Positions 1 through 5,300 of a stretch of DNA of 6,125 nt are shown in pieces. Source of the stretch: Carthagonibacter metallireducens (GTDB lineage Bacteria > Gemmatimonadota > Gemmatimonadetes > Palauibacterales > Palauibacteraceae); assembly GCA_023554445.1 (NCBI GenBank), contig JAMJQQ010000039.1, forward strand, positions 1 through 6,125, read 5' to 3'. Made by a program: the position numbers and the translations under genes. The notes beneath the pieces were generated by a model. The model had not been told where the DNA came from, did no database searches, and saw only the letters and a list, made by a program, of their open reading frames with translations. Each line of letters opens with the position of its first letter. Within the stretch, counting starts at the first letter, position 1.

Positions 1-405
1 CTGCTCGAGGAGCAGGTCACGCAGGAGCTCGTCCAGCACCAGCTCCGGCGGGAGCAGCCCGAGCCGGGCGTAGCTGCGCACCAGCGCCTCCGATCGCTCC
101 GGGGGAAGCTGGTCGGACAGCTGGGAGGTCAGAAATGTCTCCAGTTCGTCGCGGCTCCGGACCGCGAGAGCCATTGGTCGCTTCGCCGGCAGACCCGACA
201 GCGTTTCCACCTCGGGGAGCAGTTCGGCCGCGAGCACTCGAAGCGCGGAATCCGCCTCGGATCCAGCCACCTGGAGCTCGCGATTCTCCTGGCCTCTCCC
301 GTCGTGGCCATCGGCGCTGCCGCAGGAAGCCGTCCCCGGCGCCCAGCTGAGCACCGCCAGGCAGGGCATAAACCGATAGATTCCTGGCCTTCTACGTAGA
401 GTCAA
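1..405 (-). CDS. N-terminal part of an exported protein, possibly a secreted metallopeptidase-like family (runs off left edge)
   Basis: The frame is open from a TTG at 405-403 to the window edge, giving 135 residues with no stop. TTG is chosen because an AGGAG Shine-Dalgarno site lies 5 bases upstream, the codon overlaps the folK stop as TTGA, and it gives a basic n-region (Arg4-Arg6) before a hydrophobic stretch at residues 12-27, as in a signal peptide. TASC at 25-28 is a poor lipobox, so lipoprotein status is uncertain. An ATG at 369 is the alternative start. The mature part is Leu/Glu-rich and probably helical. The segments VETLSGLPAKRP (66-77), SRDELETFL (84-92) and YARLGLLPPELVLDELL (112-128) resemble, from memory, the front of bacterial secreted proteins whose later part carries an HExxH-type zinc site. 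That part is outside the window, so peptidase activity is unproven. A real gene is likely; the function is a guess. Confidence 0.68.
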   Translation of the reverse strand, partial: MTLRRRPGIYRFMPCLAVLSWAPGTASCGSADGHDGRGQENRELQVAGSEADSALRVLAAELLPEVETLSGLPAKRPMALAVRSRDELETFLTSQLSDQLPPERSEALVRSYARLGLLPPELVLDELLRDLLLEQ

Positions 406-929
406 TCCGTCTCCTCTCCCGGCTGCTCCCGGAACGATAATTCGAGTCCGTACCCCAGAGGATACACGCCCGACGTATCGACGCGCGACAACAGCTCGGC
501 CACGGACGCGGGCCGCGAAGAGCCATCCGGTACGATCCACTCCCCGGCGATCTCTGCGAGCGGCACCAGGACGAACGCCCGTTCCTGCAGACGGGGGTGC
601 GGGACGATCAGGTCCGGTTGCCGCACGATCTCGTCCCCATACAGCAGCAGATCCAGATCAAGCGTGCGAGGACCGAATCTGCGCACCCCCCTGCGGCGTC
701 CCGCCGCGCGCTCGGTGTCCTGCAGCTGGGAGAGAAGCTGACGGGGGGTCAACCGCGTGGCACCGGTGCAGGCGGCATTCAGGAACCGCGGTTGCTCGAC
801 ATCGTGCACCGGCTCGGTCTCGTACAGCGACGAAACGCGAAGCTCGTCGAGGAACTCTCCGAGCCGAAGCAGGGCGAACTGGAGTCGCTCTTCGCGGATT
901 CCCAGGTTCGAGCCGAGTCCGATCGCCAC
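402..929 (-). CDS. folK: 6-hydroxymethyl-7,8-dihydropterin pyrophosphokinase (HPPK)
   Basis: This cytoplasmic enzyme of folate biosynthesis transfers pyrophosphate from ATP to 6-hydroxymethyl-7,8-dihydropterin, making the substrate of dihydropteroate synthase. The 175-residue product shows the family landmarks in order: IGLGSNLG at 3-10, SSLYETEPV at 33-41, QPRFLNAA at 46-53, the signature RRFGPRTLDLDLLLYG at 83-98 with the two magnesium-binding aspartates Asp91 and Asp93, and VPHPRLQERAFVLVPL at 109-124 with the conserved His and Arg residues. The start is a GTG at 929-927, directly before the first conserved strand. The frame is open upstream but has no ATG there, and there is no strong Shine-Dalgarno site, so the start is less certain than the identity. 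Length is normal to slightly long, with a divergent tail after about residue 150. Its stop overlaps the start of the next gene. It is probably expressed separately from the envelope genes upstream, since a hairpin lies between them. Confidence 0.95.
   Translation of the reverse strand: MAIGLGSNLGIREERLQFALLRLGEFLDELRVSSLYETEPVHDVEQPRFLNAACTGATRLTPRQLLSQLQDTERAAGRRRGVRRFGPRTLDLDLLLYGDEIVRQPDLIVPHPRLQERAFVLVPLAEIAGEWIVPDGSSRPASVAELLSRVDTSGVYPLGYGLELSFREQPGEETD
411..415 (-). promoter_or_regulatory. Shine-Dalgarno site inside the folK 3' end, fixing the TTG start at 405
   Basis: Reading the minus strand, AGGAG occupies 415-411 in a purine-rich run (420-410) and ends 5 bases before the TTG at 405-403. 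The TTG overlaps the folK TGA (404-402) as TTGA. A strong site at the right spacing plus a stop/start overlap argues for translational coupling of the two genes and for a non-ATG start. Confidence 0.65.
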
Positions 930-1039
930 GGGACTCGGTCGGGCATCTCGGGTCGCACCTGTCCCGAGCGTTCCGCTCTCTTCTCGTTCTGCCCGAATCT
1001 GAGGCCTTCCTCTCGGGTTCCGGTGACATACGAACGAAC

Positions 1040-1063
1040 GGGAGCCCCCACCTGGGGACTCCC
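1040..1063 (-). terminator. Hairpin, probable transcription terminator after the lipoprotein gene
   Basis: Bases 1040-1049 and 1054-1063 form a ten-position stem with a four-base loop. On the minus-strand RNA every position pairs: nine Watson-Crick pairs plus one U-G wobble (1058 with 1045). On the plus strand that position is a C/A mismatch, so the structure favours minus-strand transcripts. It lies about 70 bases past the lipoprotein stop and about 110 bases before folK. The bases after it (GTTCGTTCGT) are only moderately T-rich, so it is not a textbook intrinsic terminator. In the rest of the 202-base gap (930-1131) no promoter elements could be recognised for folK. Confidence 0.5.
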
Positions 1064-1131
1064 GCCCGCTTTCCGTCCCGGCCTGCCGAAATTCGCCGAC
1101 CGGCCGCGTTACTGGTTTGCGACTCCGGCGG

Positions 1132-2490
1132 TTACTCCTCCGGTGTCGCGTCCACGGTCAGCCGGTACGTCGTGTTGGTGACGTTTCCGACGATCGCGTC
1201 GAAGTCCTCGACGAGCATGTAGTAGGTGCCCGCCGTCAGCGTCTGCTCGACGCAGTCGGCTTCGGGATTCGAGTAGTACGAGAAGCACACGTTGGTCAGT
1301 GTGTCGTCGTACAACAGGAAGTCCATGTCACCCGAGCCACCCGTCCAGTAGAGGATGAAGTCGTAGTCGCCGTCGGCCGGGATGTCGACGATGATCCAGT
1401 CATCGACCTCGCCGGTGCCGAACGCTCCCACCCAGGCTTCGCCGACATCGATCTGTGTCGTCGTCGTGCCCGGAAGGTCGTTCGCCGGCTCATCCGCCTC
1501 GAGCTCAGCCGTTTGCGTGAAGGTCACCGGGGCAGATACCGCACCCGGGATTCCAACGCCTACGTCGTGCCCGCCGTTACCGAGGTTCGGCCACCGGATC
1601 GTGATCGACGTCGGGGTGATTTCCTCGACGATGACTACGTTCTCGGTGTCGGGATTCCCGTACGAGAAGCCATCGATGAACACCTCGTGCACACTGACGA
1701 ACCCGGAGCCGTTGATCGTGACGGTCTGGCCCGGGATACCCGTGGCGGGGGTCAGCCCCGTAACGGTGGCGGCGCCGACCACGACCTCGATGACGGCCTC
1801 GTCGCAAACCTCGTAACCGAGGCCTGAAGTGCCCGTTCCGGGTGAACCCGACCAGCAGGCCGTGATCGTCGCGACTCCAGGACCGACGCCGGTGACGAGG
1901 CCGTTCTCGTCCACCGTGGCGATCGTCTCATCATCCGTGGTCCACGTCGCTTCGGTGATCTCGAACGGGCCCACCGTTTCGGGCGGGTCGGTGTTGCTCA
2001 CCAGCAAGGCGCCGAGCTGCGTGGTTCCACCGAACAGAATGGTCTCCGGGGCGTCGAGGATCAGGATCGCATCCGCGATCGTCGTCACCTTGACCGTCTG
2101 GGACACGCCTCCAGACGTCAGTATGATGCACGTCTGCCCCATGCTGGTTCCACCCGTCACCACGAACAGGCCCGGCGGCTGGATCGGCAGCGCATCGGGA
2201 TCTTCGGTGACGGTCACCGTTCCCACTCCGACGCCCGAATCGACACAACCGGCGGTCGGGTCGATCGCCCAGCTCACCGCGGCGAAGGTCGGCTCGTTGC
2301 CGGGATTCACCGCCCGGCTTGTGAGCTTCGCTTCCCGGCCCGCCGGCACGGTCATTACCGTCGGGTTCACGAACATGTCCGTCGTGTCGTTCGGATCCCA
2401 GCTGACCGGGTCATCGTTGCAGGCACCCAGGGCTGCCGCCGCGATCAGCACCGCGCCCAGCCCGGCCTTTCGAACGAAGCCAACTCTCAT
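1132..2490 (-). CDS. Multidomain surface lipoprotein with Big_2, IPT/TIG and PPC-like domains
   Basis: This is a 452-residue predicted lipoprotein of unknown function. Arg2 and Arg6-Lys8 precede a hydrophobic stretch (11-20) and a clean lipobox LGAC (21-24). Cys24 is the lipid site, and the next residue, Asn, does not suggest inner-membrane retention. After the anchor come a Big-like Ig region (about 40-140), a Big_2 domain (about 145-238, with DDETIATVDENGLVTGVGPG at 186-205), an IPT/TIG domain (about 242-325, with the typical GLTPATGIPGQTVTINGSGF at 245-264) and a PPC-like beta domain (about 332-446, including DDWIIVDIPADGDYDF). The six remaining cysteines fall into three local pairs (82/121, 212/229, 402/413), suggesting disulfides in an oxidising compartment. 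The ATG at 2490 is preferred over an in-frame ATG at 2583 because it has a Shine-Dalgarno site and starts the signal peptide. It follows the GWxTD gene by 70 bases. A role in adhesion or in binding carbohydrate or protein is a guess from domain types. Confidence 0.85.
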   Translation of the reverse strand: MRVGFVRKAGLGAVLIAAAALGACNDDPVSWDPNDTTDMFVNPTVMTVPAGREAKLTSRAVNPGNEPTFAAVSWAIDPTAGCVDSGVGVGTVTVTEDPDALPIQPPGLFVVTGGTSMGQTCIILTSGGVSQTVKVTTIADAILILDAPETILFGGTTQLGALLVSNTDPPETVGPFEITEATWTTDDETIATVDENGLVTGVGPGVATITACWSGSPGTGTSGLGYEVCDEAVIEVVVGAATVTGLTPATGIPGQTVTINGSGFVSVHEVFIDGFSYGNPDTENVVIVEEITPTSITIRWPNLGNGGHDVGVGIPGAVSAPVTFTQTAELEADEPANDLPGTTTTQIDVGEAWVGAFGTGEVDDWIIVDIPADGDYDFILYWTGGSGDMDFLLYDDTLTNVCFSYYSNPEADCVEQTLTAGTYYMLVEDFDAIVGNVTNTTYRLTVDATPEE

Positions 2491-2493
2491 GGT

Positions 2494-2499
2494 TCCCTC
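2494..2499 (-). promoter_or_regulatory. Shine-Dalgarno site selecting the lipoprotein start at 2490
   Basis: On the minus strand GAGGGA occupies 2499-2494, and the GAGG core sits 5 bases before ATG 2490-2488. The in-frame ATG at 2583 would add 31 residues ahead of an otherwise complete lipoprotein signal peptide and would overlap the GWxTD gene. The site therefore supports the downstream start. Confidence 0.6.
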
Positions 2500-2518
2500 A
2501 CTCTCCGAATGTCGCCGT

Positions 2519-2538
2519 TCCGCGTACCGGCACGCGGA
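2519..2538 (-). other. Small stem-loop between the GWxTD gene and the lipoprotein gene
   Basis: Bases 2519-2525 (TCCGCGT on the plus strand) and 2532-2538 (ACGCGGA) are perfect inverted repeats of 7 bases around a 6-base loop. The hairpin sits in the 70-base spacer, about 20 bases upstream of the lipoprotein Shine-Dalgarno site. No T tract follows, so termination is unlikely. It could affect mRNA processing or translation, or be a chance feature of G+C-rich DNA. Confidence 0.3.
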
Positions 2539-2560
2539 CGCGTCGCTCAACCCGCCCTTC

Positions 2561-4072
2561 TCAGGGACCGGGTACGATTCCATAATTCTGCAGGTCAGCC
2601 CTGGCCTCGGGTCCGATCCTCCGTGCCCAGTCCGCCCGGGACGGAATGTCGAGATCGGTCGTCATGATCAGGCTCCAGGCGCCGAACCGGTTGTCCTCGA
2701 TGAAGAGGTAGATGTAGCCCGTGTCCTGGTACTGCCAGATTTCGTAGGGCGGCTCTTCACCACTGTCCGCCGTCGCGCTTCCCCCACCCGATCCGGACGG
2801 GTAGTAATTCACCACTCGGTTCTGCGGCTCACCGAGCCGCATGTAGATCCATCCGCGGTCCGTGAGCCACGGCGCCATCTCTTCGGTGCCCACCCGCTCG
2901 GAGTACCGCGCTCGCACGGTGGCGAGGCGTGAGGTGTACTCATCGAGGAACGGATTCCCCGGCGTCTCGGGCAACGGATCGCGGCTGTAGAAGAAGTCGG
3001 TCAGGTAGCGCCTCTTCGCGTCGGGCGGGAGTGCCTTGAAGGCCGCCCCCTCCGCATCGGTCAGCAACGTCTCGACGCCACCGAACGTATCCTCGAGCTC
3101 GGCATCCGAAAGCGAGGCAAAATAGTCCGCCAGTTCCGCCATGCCTGCGGTCGTGACGACGGGCATGGCGGCCCGACTCCGCACCGAGAACGGCGCGCTG
3201 CGAGTCACGGATCCGCCGTCGCCGGCGCCGACCGTCATGACGAGCTCGTATTCGCCCGGAGGAAGCCCGTCGAGCGGCAACCGGCCCGTGAAGGCCTGCC
3301 CCCCCGCCGGAACTTCGACCGTGCTGGCTGGAGTCCGGTACAGGCTCGCACCCGCGTCGTTGCGGACGTCGGCTCCGACTTCGACCCGAGTGTCCGCCTC
3401 GCCGCCGTACAGCTCCAGGTAATAGAAAAGATTGGGGTCGTCCTCGAGGATGACGGTCTGGGCCGTCGCGCTAATGCCGAAGCCGCCGCGCGAAACCGAC
3501 CAGCTCCCACCGCCGGATTCCTCCAGTGGTTCGACTCTCGTCGCGAGAAACAGGTCCGAAGCCATCGGTCGCTCGGCGAAGGCCGAGACCGCGTACGACT
3601 GTCGAACCCCGAGATCCGCCGCATCCGTTGGATAGGCGAGAATCTCGATCTCGTACTCTCCGGGCCGGAGCCCGAAGCTGAACGACTCGAGCATGGAGGA
3701 GGCGTCGGTTTCGGCGTAGGCGGCGGCCCTGCCGCTCACCTCGCGAGTCCACGAATCCCGGAACAGCTGCGTCCCATCGGCGTCATTGACCAGAACTTCG
3801 AACCGATAGGCCCCCGTCGCGCCACCGGCCAGAATGGCCAGGGGCACCTCGACGAGACCGTCCACCGTCGTCACCCCGTCGCCCGCCCAGCTTCGGACGA
3901 GGCTGGCCTCGAGATCACTCGGTACATCAGCGATCACCTCCTGCCCGCTCACGGCGAATGCCGCGACGGCCAGCAGGCCGAGGCCGATCAGGGATCCACG
4001 CAGCAGTCGCCTGGCCTCGACCCTACTCGGGCCGGGACCGGCAACGACTGCGGGACGACGCGTCCGGGTCAT
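2561..4072 (-). CDS. Exported GWxTD-domain protein
   Basis: This is a 503-residue protein with a basic N-terminus (Arg21, Arg22, Arg25) and a hydrophobic helix at 26-42 ending near VSGQ, read as a long signal peptide or membrane anchor. Two beta-rich segments follow, about 55-165 and 170-298. Each carries a matching turn-strand motif (RPGEYEIEI at 136-144, PPGEYELVM at 271-279), suggesting a duplicated Ig-like or beta-sandwich domain. The C-terminal GWxTD domain spans about 310-500: DFFYSRDPLPETPGNPF at 359-375, PWLTDRGWIYMRLGEPQNRV at 401-420, PYEIWQYQ at 442-449 and the aromatic strand FGAWSLIM at 463-470. The family's biochemical function is not known to me. Members occur in Gram-negative envelopes, often near PorV/PorQ-type barrels as here. 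The ATG at 4072 lies 9 bases after the barrel gene's stop, and only a distant GGGAG lies upstream, so translation may be coupled. Residue 401 is Pro where the family name implies Gly. Confidence 0.9.
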   Translation of the reverse strand: MTRTRRPAVVAGPGPSRVEARRLLRGSLIGLGLLAVAAFAVSGQEVIADVPSDLEASLVRSWAGDGVTTVDGLVEVPLAILAGGATGAYRFEVLVNDADGTQLFRDSWTREVSGRAAAYAETDASSMLESFSFGLRPGEYEIEILAYPTDAADLGVRQSYAVSAFAERPMASDLFLATRVEPLEESGGGSWSVSRGGFGISATAQTVILEDDPNLFYYLELYGGEADTRVEVGADVRNDAGASLYRTPASTVEVPAGGQAFTGRLPLDGLPPGEYELVMTVGAGDGGSVTRSAPFSVRSRAAMPVVTTAGMAELADYFASLSDAELEDTFGGVETLLTDAEGAAFKALPPDAKRRYLTDFFYSRDPLPETPGNPFLDEYTSRLATVRARYSERVGTEEMAPWLTDRGWIYMRLGEPQNRVVNYYPSGSGGGSATADSGEEPPYEIWQYQDTGYIYLFIEDNRFGAWSLIMTTDLDIPSRADWARRIGPEARADLQNYGIVPGP

Positions 4073-4081
4073 GATTCGGGA

Positions 4082-5227
4082 CTACTCCCAGCCGATCGTG
4101 AACGTGAACGCATCCACGCTCCCGAGGGCCCCGTAGTGCTTGTAGGCATAGTCGAACTGGAGCCGATACCGGTCCGCGATCCTGTAGAACAGGCCGCCTC
4201 CGAACGCCATACCGTCGAGACCCCTGTCGCTGGCCTCGAAGCCGCCCAGATCCTCGTTGTCCGGCTGCGTCGTGTACGAGCCTCGCAGCCAGCCACCGAT
4301 CGGGCTGTCCAGACTCTCCCACCCGAACTCACCACCGATGCCGAACTGAGCACCCTGGTTGTTCGACTCGACGAACTCGCCGAGCAGGGAGAACCGGGTC
4401 GTCTCGCCGTGAATCAGGTCGTAGTCCAGCCCGACCCGGAACAGGCGCGGCAGCGGGAAGGAATCGGTGTCGTACTCCGCGAACGGCGGGTCTACCCGCT
4501 GATCGGGAATCGACGGATCCGAACCCGAGCCGTTGAAGTCACGGAACCGCAGCGCCTCGCCAGAGTGGGAGAGATTTCCTCCCAGGTTCTGAACGACGAA
4601 GGCGAGGGCGATCGGATTGTTCCACAGCTCGCTGTGGAAATTCACCCCGAAGTCCAGGGCCGCCGTCGACGCCTTCGCTCCGGCGAGAGCACCACCCGCG
4701 AGATCGTCGCTGATGAACTTCACCGTGGCGCCGGCCGAGAACCGGTCGATGAACGCGTGCGCGAACGATAGGCCCGCCACGACCTCGTTCACGCCATAGG
4801 TCTCTCCTGAGAGACCCTCCTCATCGGCTTCGGTATAGATCGGCTGGTCCCCGAAGCCGAAACGGCCGAGGAAGACACCGAATCCGAAGTCGTTGTCCGA
4901 GAACGGGAATGCGAGCCCCGCCCAGTAATAGTCTGTGTCGGCGAAGTAAGGCATGACGGTCAGCGCCGCCTGCACGCCCGGCATGAACACCAGGTTCGCC
5001 GGATTGTAGTGCAGTGCACTCACGTCATCCACGATCGTCGAGAATGCACCGCCAAGTGCCATCCCGCGAGCGCTTGCCCCGAATTGTAGAAATTCGGCAG
5101 CCGTGGTGCCGTACCCGGTGTTGTCAGACGGAATCTGAACCGGGTTCCCGTCGTCCTGCGCCCACAGCAGCCCGGGCGCGGCGACGACCAGGGCGACGGC
5201 AGTCACCGTTCGCTTGAGCAGCCGCAT
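4082..5227 (-). CDS. PorV/PorQ-family outer-membrane beta-barrel protein
   Basis: The 381-residue product has a Sec signal peptide (Arg2, Lys5, Arg6, hydrophobic 8-20, likely cut after LWA at 21-23). The mature N-terminus carries the family hallmark: AAEFLQFGASARGMALGGAF at 43-62, then DDVSALHYNPANLVFMPG at 67-84. This is the gly-ala-rich hatch and the NPA motif typical of PorV/PorQ and related FadL-like barrels. The rest alternates short amphipathic strands with Gly, Asn and Asp turns, and the last strand (FTFTIGWE) is aromatic, as expected for barrel insertion. In Bacteroidota, PorV is an outer-membrane subunit of the type IX secretion system, shuttling cargo to the sortase PorU. PorQ and looser relatives have less defined roles. 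Here the gene lies just after a protein with a sorting-type C-terminus and just before a GWxTD gene, which fits a secretion role, but PorV cannot be told from its paralogues by eye. Confidence 0.87.
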   Translation of the reverse strand: MRLLKRTVTAVALVVAAPGLLWAQDDGNPVQIPSDNTGYGTTAAEFLQFGASARGMALGGAFSTIVDDVSALHYNPANLVFMPGVQAALTVMPYFADTDYYWAGLAFPFSDNDFGFGVFLGRFGFGDQPIYTEADEEGLSGETYGVNEVVAGLSFAHAFIDRFSAGATVKFISDDLAGGALAGAKASTAALDFGVNFHSELWNNPIALAFVVQNLGGNLSHSGEALRFRDFNGSGSDPSIPDQRVDPPFAEYDTDSFPLPRLFRVGLDYDLIHGETTRFSLLGEFVESNNQGAQFGIGGEFGWESLDSPIGGWLRGSYTTQPDNEDLGGFEASDRGLDGMAFGGGLFYRIADRYRLQFDYAYKHYGALGSVDAFTFTIGWE

Positions 5228-5231
5228 GAAG

Positions 5232-5238
5232 ACCTCCT
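5232..5238 (-). promoter_or_regulatory. Near-perfect Shine-Dalgarno site of the PorV/PorQ-like gene
   Basis: The minus strand reads AGGAGGT at 5238-5232, 4 bases before ATG 5227-5225. It is the strongest ribosome-binding site in the window and fixes the start. It suggests high translation, as expected for an abundant outer-membrane protein, and contrasts with the weak site of the GWxTD gene that follows. Confidence 0.8.
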
Positions 5239-5255
5239 AGGGAGCTGGTCTCAGT

Positions 5256-5287
5256 CCGGCGGGGGGGCGCGGAAGCCCCCCCGTCGG
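5256..5287 (-). terminator. G+C-rich hairpin between the surface-protein gene and the barrel gene (terminator or attenuator)
   Basis: Bases 5256-5268 and 5275-5287 pair over 13 positions around a 6-base loop, with a core of seven consecutive G-C pairs. The only minus-strand mismatch is C/A at 5259/5284, which is a G-U wobble on the plus strand. It begins about 14 bases past the surface-protein stop and ends about 18 bases before the barrel Shine-Dalgarno site. No T tract follows on the minus strand, so efficient intrinsic termination is doubtful. Partial read-through, mRNA stabilisation or Rho-linked termination are alternatives. Confidence 0.5.
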
Positions 5288-5300
5288 GTTCGGTCGCTGG

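Noticed and set aside
391..400. Perfect 10-base palindrome TCTACGTAGA
   Set aside because: Several 10-base palindromes are expected by chance in a window of this size. It lies inside the start of the coding sequence, has no loop and has no partner site.
658..1029. Minus-strand ATG frame overlapping folK, considered as a frameshifted N-terminal extension
   Set aside because: It is in a different frame from folK, and folK already begins with the conserved first strand at its GTG. The product is Arg/Pro-rich and looks non-coding.
597..1181. 194-codon plus-strand open frame
   Set aside because: Antisense to folK and the gap beyond it, crossing the hairpin at 1040-1063. No domain seen.
1117..1827. 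236-codon plus-strand open frame
   Set aside because: Antisense to the lipoprotein gene. The Arg/Asp/Val-rich composition is typical of a shadow frame, with no motif seen.
2491..2583. 31-residue N-terminal extension of the lipoprotein (ATG at 2583)
   Set aside because: It would overlap the GWxTD gene, lacks signal-peptide character and would bury a complete lipoprotein signal whose own ATG has a good ribosome-binding site.
1829..2932. 367-codon plus-strand open frame
   Set aside because: It is antisense to the lipoprotein gene and part of the GWxTD gene. Its product is Ser/Thr/Pro/Val-rich with no recognisable domain, and the opposite frames carry clear families and signal peptides. Long antisense frames are common in G+C-rich DNA.
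4136..4771. 211-codon plus-strand open frame
   Set aside because: Antisense to the PorV/PorQ-like gene; Arg/Glu/Val-rich with no motif.
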